From Bacillus sp. REN10 (lineage in GTDB: Bacteria > Bacillota > Bacilli > Bacillales > Domibacillaceae), in contig NZ_JADHDW010000001.1 of the NCBI RefSeq assembly GCF_016820555.1, positions 434,001 to 498,000 on the forward strand: DNA of 64,000 nucleotides, read 5' to 3'. A model generated the notes under the pieces. It saw only the letters and a program-made list of their open reading frames with translations. It had not been told where the DNA came from and searched no databases. This document shows positions 35,771 to 44,730 of the stretch, one piece after another. The translations under genes were made by a program, and so were the position numbers. Position 1 is the stretch's first letter. Each line of letters starts with the position of its first letter.

Positions 35771-37955
35771 ACCTGATTTTAAGACCGTCGATCCATTTGC
35801 TGGAGAGAAAGAATATTCGCTAGAGGAATGGAAACAGTCATTAGAAAAAGAAGTAAAGCAATCGTTTGAAGAGCTTTCTTTTGAAACGAATGAGTTTATT
35901 TCTCTTCAGCCTCTTTATACAGAGGAAGATACGAAAGAACTTTCGCATACGGACGATATGCCAGGTGTTGTTCCTTATACGAGAGGACCTTATCCGACCA
36001 TGTATGTCAATCGCCCTTGGACGGTTCGCCAATATGCTGGGTTCTCAACAGCAGAAGAAAGTAACGCTTTTTATCGACGTAATTTAGCGATGGGGCAAAA
36101 GGGGCTATCTGTTGCCTTTGATTTGCCGACGCACCGCGGATATGATTCCGATCACCCGCGAGTGGTTGGAGATGTTGGAAAAGCGGGCGTAGCCATCGAT
36201 TCTGTTGAGGATATGAAAATTTTATTTTCCGGTATACCGCTTGATCAAATGTCTGTCTCCATGACAATGAATGGAGCGGTGTTGCCAATTATGGCTTTTT
36301 ATATCGTCACAGCCGAGGAGCAAGGCGTCTCTCAAGAAAAATTATCTGGAACGATCCAGAATGATATTTTAAAAGAGTATATGGTGCGTAATACGTATAT
36401 TTATCCTCCAGAAGCATCCATGCGGATCATTGCTGATATTTTTGAATACACGTCTAAGCATATGCCAAAGTTTAATAGCATTAGTATTTCTGGCTATCAT
36501 ATGCAAGAAGCGGGAGCACCGGCAGATATTGAGCTCGCTTATACATTAGCCGATGGCCTTGAATATGTTCGCACGGGCTTAAAAGCGGGAATTGATATCG
36601 ATTCTTTTGCGCCACGCTTATCTTTCTTCTGGGCGATTGGGATGAATTACTTTATGGAAGTGGCGAAAATGCGAGCCGCTCGTCGCATTTGGGCTCAACT
36701 CATGAAGCCATTCGCCCCGAAAAACAGCAAATCGATGGCGTTAAGAACTCACTCGCAAACATCGGGCTGGAGCTTAACGGAGCAAGATCCATTTAATAAT
36801 GTGACGAGAACGTTAATTGAAGCTCATGCGGCCGCTATGGGACATACACAATCTCTTCATACGAATGCGCTCGATGAGGCGATCGCCTTGCCGACGGACT
36901 TCTCTGCTCGAATTGCTCGTAATACGCAGCTGTACTTGCAGGAAGAAACAGGAATTACGAAAGTCATTGATCCATGGGGCGGTTCGTATTACGTCGAAGC
37001 ATTGACGAATGAGTTAATGGAACGGGCATGGAAGCATATTGAAGAAATTGAAGAACTCGGCGGGATGACGAAAGCGATTGAGACAGGACTTCCGAAAATG
37101 AGAATTGAAGAAGCGTCTGCCAAACGGCAAGCTCAAATTGACTCTGGAACGGAAACGATTATCGGCGTGAATCGTTATCGTCTAGAGCAAGAAGATCCAA
37201 TTGATATTTTAGATATTGATAACACAGCCGTTCGCTTAAAACAAATTGAACGAATTCAAAAGATGAAAGAAACACGTGATGAAACGAAAGTAGCCGTTGC
37301 CCTTCAAGCGATTACGGAGGCAGCTAAAACAGGAAAAGGGAATTTGCTAGCTTTAGCTGTAGAAGCAGCAAGAGCAAGAGCAACGCTAGGGGAAATTTCT
37401 GATGCTATTGAAATCATTAGCGGTAGACATAAGGCGGTGATCCGATCAGTGAGTGGCGTGTACAGTTCTAATTTCTCAGATGAAGAACAAATCGAAGAAG
37501 TAAAGCGGATGACAGAGGAATTTAATGAGCAGGAAGGACGTAGACCGCGGATTTTGATCGCAAAAATGGGGCAAGATGGACATGACCGCGGAGCAAAAGT
37601 TGTTGCGACTGCCTATGCGGATTTAGGGTTTGACGTCGATATCGGTCCATTGTTCCAAACACCAGAAGAGACTGCTTTACAAGCAGTAGAAAATGACGTT
37701 CATGCCATTGGGGTTAGTTCGTTAGCCGCCGGTCATAAAACATTGCTTCCAGCGTTAATTGCTGAATTGAAAAAGCTTGGACGTGAAGATATTATCGTGT
37801 TCATTGGCGGAGTCATTCCGGCTCAAGATTATGACTTCTTGCGCGCCAATGGAGCAGCTGCCATTTTTGGACCAGGAACAGTGATTCCAGTGTCTGCTCA
37901 AAAGATTTTAGAAGAAATTTATAAGAGCCTCGGTTATGAGGAAGTGACGGAATAA
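35763..37955 (+). CDS. mutB: Methylmalonyl-CoA mutase large, B12-binding subunit
   Basis: The catalytic subunit, 730 residues. The substrate barrel has [37 protein letters not shown] and [12 protein letters not shown]. The C-terminal cobalamin domain has [18 protein letters not shown], with Asp605 and the lower-ligand His at 607, and [14 protein letters not shown]. It needs adenosylcobalamin and MeaB, whose gene overlaps its stop by 1 nt. Confidence 0.97.
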   Translation: MSKPDFKTVDPFAGEKEYSLEEWKQSLEKEVKQSFEELSFETNEFISLQPLYTEEDTKELSHTDDMPGVVPYTRGPYPTMYVNRPWTVRQYAGFSTAEESNAFYRRNLAMGQKGLSVAFDLPTHRGYDSDHPRVVGDVGKAGVAIDSVEDMKILFSGIPLDQMSVSMTMNGAVLPIMAFYIVTAEEQGVSQEKLSGTIQNDILKEYMVRNTYIYPPEASMRIIADIFEYTSKHMPKFNSISISGYHMQEAGAPADIELAYTLADGLEYVRTGLKAGIDIDSFAPRLSFFWAIGMNYFMEVAKMRAARRIWAQLMKPFAPKNSKSMALRTHSQTSGWSLTEQDPFNNVTRTLIEAHAAAMGHTQSLHTNALDEAIALPTDFSARIARNTQLYLQEETGITKVIDPWGGSYYVEALTNELMERAWKHIEEIEELGGMTKAIETGLPKMRIEEASAKRQAQIDSGTETIIGVNRYRLEQEDPIDILDIDNTAVRLKQIERIQKMKETRDETKVAVALQAITEAAKTGKGNLLALAVEAARARATLGEISDAIEIISGRHKAVIRSVSGVYSSNFSDEEQIEEVKRMTEEFNEQEGRRPRILIAKMGQDGHDRGAKVVATAYADLGFDVDIGPLFQTPEETALQAVENDVHAIGVSSLAAGHKTLLPALIAELKKLGREDIIVFIGGVIPAQDYDFLRANGAAAIFGPGTVIPVSAQKILEEIYKSLGYEEVTE

Positions 37956-39070
37956 TGGATGAGAAACAAGATCCGAAGCTCAAAGATAGCGGAGATTCCG
38001 CTCTCCATGTCATGAAAGGCATTGCTTCCTCGCATGACGGTTTCGCTTCGTCAAAAAAGAAACGATTTCAAAAAAAAGTGAAGAGCTTGCCGAACATCGA
38101 TGAGCTCGTTGCGGGGGTTCTCTCAGGAGCAAGAAAGGATTTAGCGAAAGCAATTACTTTCATTGAGAGCAACGCCAACGAACATTATCAGTTTGGGCAA
38201 GAGCTATTACAACGACTGTTGCCGCAAACAGGAAAGTCGATTCGCATCGGTATTACCGGTGTACCAGGAGCGGGGAAAAGCACCTTTATTGAAGCATTCG
38301 GCAACATGTTATGTGACCGCGGGTTGAAAACAGCGGTACTAGCCATTGATCCGAGCTCCTCCATTAGCGGAGGGAGCATCCTTGGTGATAAAACTCGGAT
38401 GGAATTACTCTCTAAGCACCCTAATGCTTTTATTAGACCTTCTCCATCTAGCGGAACACTCGGCGGTGTGCATCGCAAAACACGTGAGACCATGCTTCTT
38501 TGTGAAGCGGCTGGATTTGAAGTTATTTTAGTGGAGACGGTCGGAGTGGGACAAAGTGAATTTCTTGTTCGCGGCATGGTGGATATTTTTCTCTTACTTG
38601 CCTTAACAGGAGCCGGTGATGAGCTTCAAGGCATGAAAAAAGGAATTATGGAGCTGGTTGATGCCATTATTGTCAATAAAGCGGATGGAGAAAATGAGCT
38701 TTTGGCAAAAAAGACGCAGCGAGAGTTTAATCAAATTCTTCATATGCTGCAGCCGTCGACAAAAGGCTGGCAATCAAAGGCTTACACTTGCTCATCGATC
38801 GAACATCGAGGGATTGTTGAGATTTGGGAAATGATTCAAGCGTTTGAAAAAGCGACGAAAGAAAGCGGTGTGTTTGCCGAACGTCGAAGTAGCCAGACGA
38901 AAGAATGGATGCATACGTTAATTTTGGAGCAGCTCAAAACAAGCTTCTATCAGCATCCTTATGTGAAAGAGCATATAAAAGAAATGGAGATCAAAGCGAT
39001 GGAGGGGGAAGTAACTCCTTCACAAGCCGTCAAGGATTTATTTGCTCATGTGTACCCTAATATGGAGTAA
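37955..39070 (+). CDS. meaB: MeaB/ArgK family GTPase, mutase chaperone
   Basis: MeaB loads and protects the B12 cofactor of methylmalonyl-CoA mutase. The 371-residue protein has an N-terminal helical arm, Walker A GVPGAGKST (about 102-110), the switch region VETVGVGQSE and the NKADGEN base-recognition motif, then a C-terminal dimerisation arm. The start codon shares its first base with the last base of the mutB stop. Confidence 0.95.
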   Translation: MDEKQDPKLKDSGDSALHVMKGIASSHDGFASSKKKRFQKKVKSLPNIDELVAGVLSGARKDLAKAITFIESNANEHYQFGQELLQRLLPQTGKSIRIGITGVPGAGKSTFIEAFGNMLCDRGLKTAVLAIDPSSSISGGSILGDKTRMELLSKHPNAFIRPSPSSGTLGGVHRKTRETMLLCEAAGFEVILVETVGVGQSEFLVRGMVDIFLLLALTGAGDELQGMKKGIMELVDAIIVNKADGENELLAKKTQREFNQILHMLQPSTKGWQSKAYTCSSIEHRGIVEIWEMIQAFEKATKESGVFAERRSSQTKEWMHTLILEQLKTSFYQHPYVKEHIKEMEIKAMEGEVTPSQAVKDLFAHVYPNME

Positions 39071-39135
39071 CTAATACTTGACAAATCATTTTTTTTTAAT
39101 CATTTTAGCTATTGACAAATTTCACTATGCTAACG

Positions 39136-39191
39136 AATGTTGTTAAACTGGTAGTCATCTAAAATTGCCAGTTTAACAACATTCTTTTTTG
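39136..39191 (+). terminator. Terminator of the mutAB-meaB operon
   Basis: A perfect 16-bp stem (AATGTTGTTAAACTGG with its complement) is followed by CTTTTTT. Confidence 0.92.
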
Positions 39192-39279
39192 TTTCCTTGT
39201 TTTCCACTCTTTTTGAGCTATTATATAGAGAATAACCTGGCTCGTTTAAATTAACTATAGAAAAATCAACTTGTAGTAT

Positions 39280-39308
39280 TTGAAAACAATCGTCAATTAG
39301 CTTATCAT
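39280..39308 (+). promoter_or_regulatory. Probable sigma-A promoter of brxB
   Basis: TTGAAA (39280-39285), a 17-nt spacer and TATCAT (39303-39308), 36 nt before the brxB start. Confidence 0.6.
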
Positions 39309-39343
39309 AGTAGTACACTATGAAGGAAAAAGGAGAAGAGTCA

Positions 39344-39781
39344 ATGAATATCGATTTTAATTTTTTAATGAATGATGTCGTTCGTCAAGCTCGTGAAGAA
39401 ATTACGGCGGCAGGATATACACAGCTTCAAACAGTAGAAGAGGTAGAAGCCACATTTGCCAAACCGGGAACGACGCTTGTGATGATTAACTCTGTTTGTG
39501 GCTGTGCAGGCGGGATTGCTCGTCCGGCGGCAGCTCATGCGATTCACTATGATAAGCGTCCCGATCAATTAGTGACGGTATTTGCTGGTCAAGATAAGGA
39601 AGCGACAGCGAAAGCCCGTAGCTATTTTGAAGGTTATCCGCCATCTTCTCCATCGTTTGCTTTATTAAAGGATGGCAAGATTTGCACAATGGTTGAACGT
39701 CATGAAATCGAAGGCCATGATCCGATGTCAGTCGTTCAAAAGCTGCAAGAAGCATTTGATCAATATTGCGAGGAAGTATAA
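39344..39781 (+). CDS. brxB: Bacilliredoxin BrxB (YqiW)
   Basis: BrxB removes bacillithiol from S-bacillithiolated proteins under oxidative stress. The 145-residue thioredoxin-fold protein has the CGC active site at Cys52 and Cys54 ([15 protein letters not shown]). AAGGAGAAG precedes the ATG at 39344; an upstream ATG at 39320 is inside this leader and lacks a site. Confidence 0.95.
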   Translation: MNIDFNFLMNDVVRQAREEITAAGYTQLQTVEEVEATFAKPGTTLVMINSVCGCAGGIARPAAAHAIHYDKRPDQLVTVFAGQDKEATAKARSYFEGYPPSSPSFALLKDGKICTMVERHEIEGHDPMSVVQKLQEAFDQYCEEV

Positions 39782-39867
39782 TTTTTTATGAAAGAGGTTG
39801 ACCCTAATGATGTCACTGTTCCTGATTAGATAAGTATCTGCTGCAATCAATAGTTGATGCTATATCA

Positions 39868-39899
39868 GGAGAGGATGAAAAAGGGGAGCCTCTTTTTTC
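39868..39899 (+). terminator. Probable terminator after brxB
   Basis: AGAGG and CCTCT arms with a purine-rich loop, followed by TTTTTTC. The stem is short. Confidence 0.55.
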
Positions 39900-39923
39900 A
39901 TTATCAATCTGTAGGAGTGCATT

Positions 39924-40913
39924 ATGTTTAAAATCGGATATCGTACCATTAAGACAGCGATCGGTACTTCGTTAGCGATTATGATTTCTCAGTGGATCGG
40001 GCTTGAAAACTTTGTTTCTGCAGGTATTATTGCGATTTTATGTATTCAAAATACGAAAAAAAAATCCTTACAAGCCGCTTGGAGCCGGTTTATTGCTTGT
40101 ACCATTGCCATTCTTTTTTGCGCGGCGTTTTTTGAAGGAGTTACTTATCATCCGCTGATGATCGGTTTATTGTTATTATTCTTTATTCCAACAACCGTTG
40201 CTCTCGGTTTAAAAGAAGGGATCGTAACAAGCAGTGTCATTATTCTGCATATTTTTTCAGCTGGCGAAATGACAAAGGACATTATAGTCAATGAGTTTGG
40301 AATTATCTCCGTCGGAATGGGGATCGCCTTATTGATGAATTTATATATGCCGAGCTTAGAAGAAAAATTATATCGTTTACAAGAGGAAATTGAAAATAAT
40401 TTTTATCAAATTTTTCACCATATTACGCTCTATTTGCGCGACAATGACCATATGTGGGACGGGAAAGAAATTACAGAGACAGCAGAATTATTAAAGGAAG
40501 GGAAAATGCTCGCTTATCAAGATATCGAAAACCATTTTTTAAGAGAAGAGAAATTATTTTATAGTTATTTTAGTATGAGAGAAAAGCAGTTTGAAAAAAT
40601 TGAGCATATTTTATGGATTGTGACGTCTCTTTCTCATGAAGTGCAACAAGCGCATATTATTGCGGACTTTATGGAGGATTTAAGCACGAATATTCATCCA
40701 GGAAATACCGTGCAGCTTTCTTTGCAAAAGCTGCAAAAAATGAAAGCGGAATTTGAGCAAATGGAACTGCCGACCACGAGAAAAGAATTTGAAACGAGAG
40801 CGGCGCTGTTTCAATTCGTGCAAGAAATGGAACAATATTTATTAATTAAAAGCTCCTTTAAAGGGCTAAAAAAAAGGAAAAAGGCTGTCCGTTCAAAAAT
40901 AGCTCGAGCCTGA
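39924..40913 (+). CDS. yqjA: Aromatic acid exporter family protein YqjA
   Basis: A 329-residue membrane protein of the DUF939/aromatic acid exporter family. Its N-terminal half has about five or six hydrophobic helices (about 10-155, including LLLLFFIPTTVALGLKEG); the C-terminal half is a charged, helical cytoplasmic domain. The substrate is not known. Position next to brxB matches the B. subtilis yqiW-yqjA order. Confidence 0.87.
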   Translation: MFKIGYRTIKTAIGTSLAIMISQWIGLENFVSAGIIAILCIQNTKKKSLQAAWSRFIACTIAILFCAAFFEGVTYHPLMIGLLLLFFIPTTVALGLKEGIVTSSVIILHIFSAGEMTKDIIVNEFGIISVGMGIALLMNLYMPSLEEKLYRLQEEIENNFYQIFHHITLYLRDNDHMWDGKEITETAELLKEGKMLAYQDIENHFLREEKLFYSYFSMREKQFEKIEHILWIVTSLSHEVQQAHIIADFMEDLSTNIHPGNTVQLSLQKLQKMKAEFEQMELPTTRKEFETRAALFQFVQEMEQYLLIKSSFKGLKKRKKAVRSKIARA

Positions 40914-40956
40914 ATAAATCGTTCAGGTTCGAGCTATGTAGAGGACAGTCTTTTTA
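40879..40956. terminator. Nested hairpin terminator between yqjA and prli42
   Basis: An outer AAAGGCTGTCC/GGACAGTCTTT stem encloses an inner 16-bp stem (ATAGCTCGA-CCTGAA). A and T runs on both sides suit the convergent genes yqjA and prli42. Confidence 0.82.
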
Positions 40957-41049
40957 CATGAACATGGATAAACCAACGAATAAAGTAGAAACTAACATTG
41001 TGATTAACATCAAATAAACGACTGTTTTTTGTATTTTTTTATTTCCCAT
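40954..41049 (-). CDS. prli42: Prli42-like stressosome-associated miniprotein
   Basis: A 31-residue ORF: a short basic head (MGNKKIQKT), one transmembrane helix (VVYLMLITMLVSTLFVGLS) and MFM at the end. Composition and length match Prli42, the Firmicutes membrane peptide that anchors the stressosome. AAGGGGAGA lies about 11 nt upstream of the ATG at 41049 and a sigma-A-like promoter lies further up at 41093-41121. It faces yqjA and shares its terminator. Identification rests on resemblance to remembered family members. Confidence 0.75.
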   Translation of the reverse strand: MGNKKIQKTVVYLMLITMLVSTLFVGLSMFM

Positions 41050-41092
41050 AGAAAGAACGTTCTCCCCTTTTACACTATACATTTTCCTCTTC

Positions 41093-41121
41093 ATGATAGC
41101 TGTTTTTCCTAGAAATCACAA
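41093..41121 (-). promoter_or_regulatory. Probable promoter of prli42
   Basis: On the minus strand TTGTGA (41121-41116), a 17-nt spacer and TATCAT (41098-41093), 44 nt before the prli42 start. Confidence 0.55.
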
Positions 41122-41247
41122 GTTGATTCATCCCACCCGATCAAGCTGCACTTTATTTTAGATCATCTTGATGAGTAAGAAGGAATTTAGCGAACTATGG
41201 CGAATATTTAAAATGTTATAGATTCTTTCTGAACAGGGGGATAGAGG

Positions 41248-41664
41248 ATGATTAATAATGTCAATCATATCGGGATTGCGGTCCGATCATTAGCTGAAAC
41301 TTTACCTTTTTATACAGAGCAGCTGGGGTTAACGATTGAAAAAATTGAAGTGGTGGATTCCGAGAAAGTGAAAGTTGCTTTTATTGATGCAGGAAATGTA
41401 AAGCTTGAATTGCTTGAGCCGACGAGTGAAGACAGTCCAATTGCTAAGTTCATCGAAAAGCGCGGACAAGGCATTCATCATGTTGCATTTGGCGTCACTG
41501 AAATAGAAGAAAGAATTCGCGAAGTGAAAGAGCGCGGCATTCAAATGATTAACGAAACGTCGAAGCCGGGAGCAGGAGGAGCACAGGTAGCGTTTATGCA
41601 TCCTAAATCCACATATGGCGTATTATTTGAACTTTGTGACAAAAGCCGAACGAAAGGGGAATAA
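41248..41664 (+). CDS. mce: Methylmalonyl-CoA epimerase
   Basis: Mce converts (S)- to (R)-methylmalonyl-CoA, linking the carboxylase to the mutase. The 138-residue VOC-fold protein has the metal ligands in NHIGIAV, QGIHHVAFGV and VLFELCDKS. It precedes pccB by 7 nt, so the two probably form one operon. Confidence 0.95.
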   Translation: MINNVNHIGIAVRSLAETLPFYTEQLGLTIEKIEVVDSEKVKVAFIDAGNVKLELLEPTSEDSPIAKFIEKRGQGIHHVAFGVTEIEERIREVKERGIQMINETSKPGAGGAQVAFMHPKSTYGVLFELCDKSRTKGE

Positions 41665-41671
41665 CGGGATT

Positions 41672-43228
41672 ATGACAACTCAAGATATTTTCACAAGCAT
41701 CAATGAACTGTATGATAGACGTCGTGAAGTAGAGCTTGGCGGTGGAGATGCTCGGATTGAAAAGCAGCATGAGAAAGGGAAATTGACAGCGAGAGAGCGT
41801 ATTGAGCTGTTAGTAGATAAAGGTTCATTTGTTGAAATCAATCCATTTATTGAACATCGCTGCACGGATTTTGGATTAGACGGTGTGAAAGGACCTGGCG
41901 ATGGTGTCGTAACGGGCTACGGAAAAGTACACGGTCGTCCGATTTATTTATTTTCTCAAGATTTTACTGTATTTGGTGGAGCTCTCGGCGAAATGCATGC
42001 GAAGAAAATTGCCAATGTGATGGACTTAGCTGCGAAAAACGGTGCGCCATTTGTGGGTTTGAATGATTCGGGCGGTGCACGTATTCAAGAGGGAGTCGTA
42101 TCTCTTGACGGCTATGGTCATATCTTTTATCGAAACGCCATTTATTCAGGGGTGATCCCGCAAATTTCTGTGATTATGGGACCTTGTGCTGGGGGAGCGG
42201 TTTATTCTCCGGCGATTACGGACTTTGTGTTTATGGTAGATAAAACGAGTCAAATGTTTATTACTGGTCCTAAAGTTATTGAAACCGTAACAGGGGAGAA
42301 AATTTCCTCCGAAGATCTTGGCGGGTCAAAAGTACATAATACAATTAGCGGAAATGCTCATTTCCGTGGGAGCTCTGAAGAAGAAGTGCTGGAAATGGTT
42401 CGTGCTTTATTAAGCTATCTTCCACAAAATAATGAGGAAAAGCCGGCCATTACTGAGTTTGCTGAAGAGGATGATTACCGAAAGGATATTACAGATGTAG
42501 TTCCATTTGATGGATTGCGCCCGTACGATGTGCGAAAAGTATTAGAACATGTCGTCGATCGAGGTTCCTTTATGGAAGTTCAAAAAGAGTTTGCTAAAAA
42601 TATTGTCATTGGCTTTGCTCGTATTAAAGGAGAAGTCGTTGGTCTTGTTTGTAATCAGCCGAAGTTTATGGCTGGCGGCTTAGATATCGACTCTTCTGAC
42701 AAAGCGGCTCGCTTTATCCGTTTCTGTGATTCCTTTAATATTCCGATTATTACATTTGAAGATGTGTCTGGCTTCTTCCCAGGAGTGAAGCAAGAGTTAG
42801 GCGGAATCATTCGTCATGGAGCGAAAATTTTATACGCGTATTCCGAGGCGACTGTGCCGAAAATTACTGTGATTTTGCGTAAAGCATACGGGGGAGCTTA
42901 TGTAGCGCTGAACAGTAAATCGATCGGAGCCGATCTTGTTTATTCATGGCCAAATGCAGAAATTGCCGTGATGGGACCTCAAGGGGCAGCGAATATTATT
43001 TTTGCGAAAGAAATTGCCAACAGTGAGAACCCAGAAGAAACGAGAGCCAATAAGATCGAGGAGTATCGCGAGAAGTTTGCCAATCCATATGTAGCCGCAG
43101 CACGCGGGATGGTGGATGATGTCATCGATCCGCGAGAAACAAGAATCAAATTAATTCAAGGATTAGAAATGATGCGGACCAAAAAGGAAACAAGACCGCA
43201 GAAAAAGCACGGAAATATTCCTTTATAA
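41672..43228 (+). CDS. pccB: Acyl-CoA (propionyl-CoA) carboxylase beta subunit
   Basis: The carboxyltransferase subunit that moves CO2 from biotin to propionyl-CoA. The 518-residue protein has both crotonase-fold halves, with the oxyanion motifs GGARIQEGV and GPCAGGAVYSPA in the first and FEDVSGFFPGVKQE and AYGGAYVALNSKS in the second. The neighbour mce supports propionyl-CoA as substrate. No biotin carboxylase or carrier gene is adjacent. The ATG at 41672 follows GGGGA and lies 7 nt after the mce stop. Confidence 0.93.
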   Translation: MTTQDIFTSINELYDRRREVELGGGDARIEKQHEKGKLTARERIELLVDKGSFVEINPFIEHRCTDFGLDGVKGPGDGVVTGYGKVHGRPIYLFSQDFTVFGGALGEMHAKKIANVMDLAAKNGAPFVGLNDSGGARIQEGVVSLDGYGHIFYRNAIYSGVIPQISVIMGPCAGGAVYSPAITDFVFMVDKTSQMFITGPKVIETVTGEKISSEDLGGSKVHNTISGNAHFRGSSEEEVLEMVRALLSYLPQNNEEKPAITEFAEEDDYRKDITDVVPFDGLRPYDVRKVLEHVVDRGSFMEVQKEFAKNIVIGFARIKGEVVGLVCNQPKFMAGGLDIDSSDKAARFIRFCDSFNIPIITFEDVSGFFPGVKQELGGIIRHGAKILYAYSEATVPKITVILRKAYGGAYVALNSKSIGADLVYSWPNAEIAVMGPQGAANIIFAKEIANSENPEETRANKIEEYREKFANPYVAAARGMVDDVIDPRETRIKLIQGLEMMRTKKETRPQKKHGNIPL

Positions 43229-43231
43229 TGA

Positions 43232-43270
43232 CCATTCATCCGGTGTTCTTATGGGCACCGGATGAATTAT
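43232..43270 (+). terminator. Hairpin after pccB, weak terminator
   Basis: ATTCATCCGGTG pairs perfectly with CACCGGATGAAT. Only a short TATTT follows, so termination may be partial. Confidence 0.55.
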
Positions 43271-43315
43271 TTGGCTTCATTCTGATACAGGAGTATACTT
43301 GAAAATAGAACCGTT

Positions 43316-43470
43316 TTTATCCCGCATTAACAGGATGTAAGACCCCCACCTCAACATAGCTGAAAGGCGTGTAGGTGGAGGGTCAACAGCCCGTAAACGC
43401 CCGATTGGTTCAACTAACAATCAGTGGGGGGATGAAGAAAACCCCCACTGATTGAAGTTTCACTTTATTG
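43316..43470 (+). repeat. Structured dispersed repeat, long copy
   Basis: About 155 bp that share both ends with the element at 56278-56336 (TTTATCCCGCATTAAC at the left, ATTGAAGTTTCACTTTATTG at the right). The interior contains two strong stems: GACCC-CCACCT with AGGTGG-GGGTC, and a perfect 13-bp stem CAATCAGTGGGGG/CCCCCACTGATTG. The right end abuts the GAGGG ribosome binding site of pepT, so the repeat lies in the pepT leader. It has no ORF and resembles small non-coding repeats of bacilli. Confidence 0.8.
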
Positions 43471-43484
43471 GAGGGAATTGACGA

Positions 43485-44606
43485 ATGATTAATCAAGAGC
43501 GTTTATTAAATGAATTTCTTGAACTTGTTCAAATTGATTCAGAAACAAAAAATGAAGCAACTATTGCCAAAGTATTAACGAAGAAATTTGAAGAGCTCGG
43601 TGTTCATGTATATGAAGATGATACAACGGCTGAAACAGGACATGGAGCAGGCAATTTAATTTGTACACTTGAGGCGACGAAAGAGGGCATTGATCCTATT
43701 TATTTTACTTCTCATATGGATACGGTCGTTCCTGGTGTTGGTGTAAAACCGAGTATTAAAGATGGGTACGTTGTGACGGATGGAACGACGATTCTTGGTG
43801 CGGATGATAAAGCGGGTCTAGCGGCGATGCTAGAATTAGTGAGAGTGTTGAAGGAACAAAGCTATGACCACGGGATGATTCAGTTTATCATTACTGTAGG
43901 AGAAGAATCAGGTCTTGTCGGAGCGAAAGCATTGGATCGATCTTTAGTAAAAGCCAAATTTGGTTATGCGTTAGATAGTGATGGTCAAGTAGGGAATATC
44001 ATTGTAGCCGCGCCGACACAAGCGAAGATTACGGCAGAGATTTATGGAAAGACAGCGCATGCTGGAGTCGCACCTGAAAAAGGAGTATCAGCGATTACCA
44101 TCGCTGCAAAAGCAATTGCTAATATGCCGCTTGGTCGAATTGACGAGGAAACGACAGCCAATATTGGTCGCTTTGAAGGCGGACGTGCTACGAATATTGT
44201 ATGTGACTATGTACATATTTTAGCAGAGGCGCGTTCCCTTGTTTCAGAGAAAATGAAAGCGCAAGTAGCAAAAATGAGGGAGGCCTTTGAAACAACGGCG
44301 GAACAAATGAATGGACAGGCAAAAGTAGAGGTAGAAGTGATGTACCCAGGCTTTAAGTATGGAGAAGGGGATCATGTCGTAGAGGTAGCGAAACAAGCTG
44401 CTGCTCGTATTGGACGTCCTAGTCAGCTGTTAACGAGTGGAGGCGGAAGCGACGCCAATGTGATTGCTGGTTTCGGTATACCAACTGTTAACTTGGCTGT
44501 CGGCTATGAAGAAATTCACACAACGAGTGAAAGAATGCCGATCGAAGAGCTAGTAAAGCTAACTGAAATGGCTGTTGCGATCGTAGCCGTCGTTTCGGAG
44601 AATTAA
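43485..44606 (+). CDS. PepT-like M20 family tripeptidase (YqjE)
   Basis: A 373-residue zinc aminopeptidase of the M20B/PepT-like family. Metal and catalytic residues appear in TSHMDTVVPG, GADDKAG, GEESGLVGA and ALDSDG. The dimerisation lid lies around residues 180-290. It is likely cytoplasmic and degrades small peptides. It corresponds to B. subtilis YqjE by position. Confidence 0.92.
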   Translation: MINQERLLNEFLELVQIDSETKNEATIAKVLTKKFEELGVHVYEDDTTAETGHGAGNLICTLEATKEGIDPIYFTSHMDTVVPGVGVKPSIKDGYVVTDGTTILGADDKAGLAAMLELVRVLKEQSYDHGMIQFIITVGEESGLVGAKALDRSLVKAKFGYALDSDGQVGNIIVAAPTQAKITAEIYGKTAHAGVAPEKGVSAITIAAKAIANMPLGRIDEETTANIGRFEGGRATNIVCDYVHILAEARSLVSEKMKAQVAKMREAFETTAEQMNGQAKVEVEVMYPGFKYGEGDHVVEVAKQAAARIGRPSQLLTSGGGSDANVIAGFGIPTVNLAVGYEEIHTTSERMPIEELVKLTEMAVAIVAVVSEN

Positions 44607-44691
44607 TTTTTTGTATTTGGATGGGGTGAAAGAGTGCATTGTCCCCATTCATTTCTTTAAAAAGAATCGAAAGTGTAAAATTCGTTAAATA

Positions 44692-44727
44692 AAAAAACAG
44701 CATCTACTGAGCAGATGCTGTTTTTTG
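44692..44727. terminator. Bidirectional terminator
   Basis: AAAAAACAGCATCT pairs with AGATGCTGTTTTTT around a short loop. It lies between the convergent peptidase and permease genes. Confidence 0.92.
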
Positions 44728-44730
44728 TAT

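Noticed and set aside
39130-39318. A 62-codon minus-strand ORF between meaB and brxB.
   Set aside because: It runs through the perfect meaB terminator and the brxB promoter; composition is that of AT-rich non-coding DNA.
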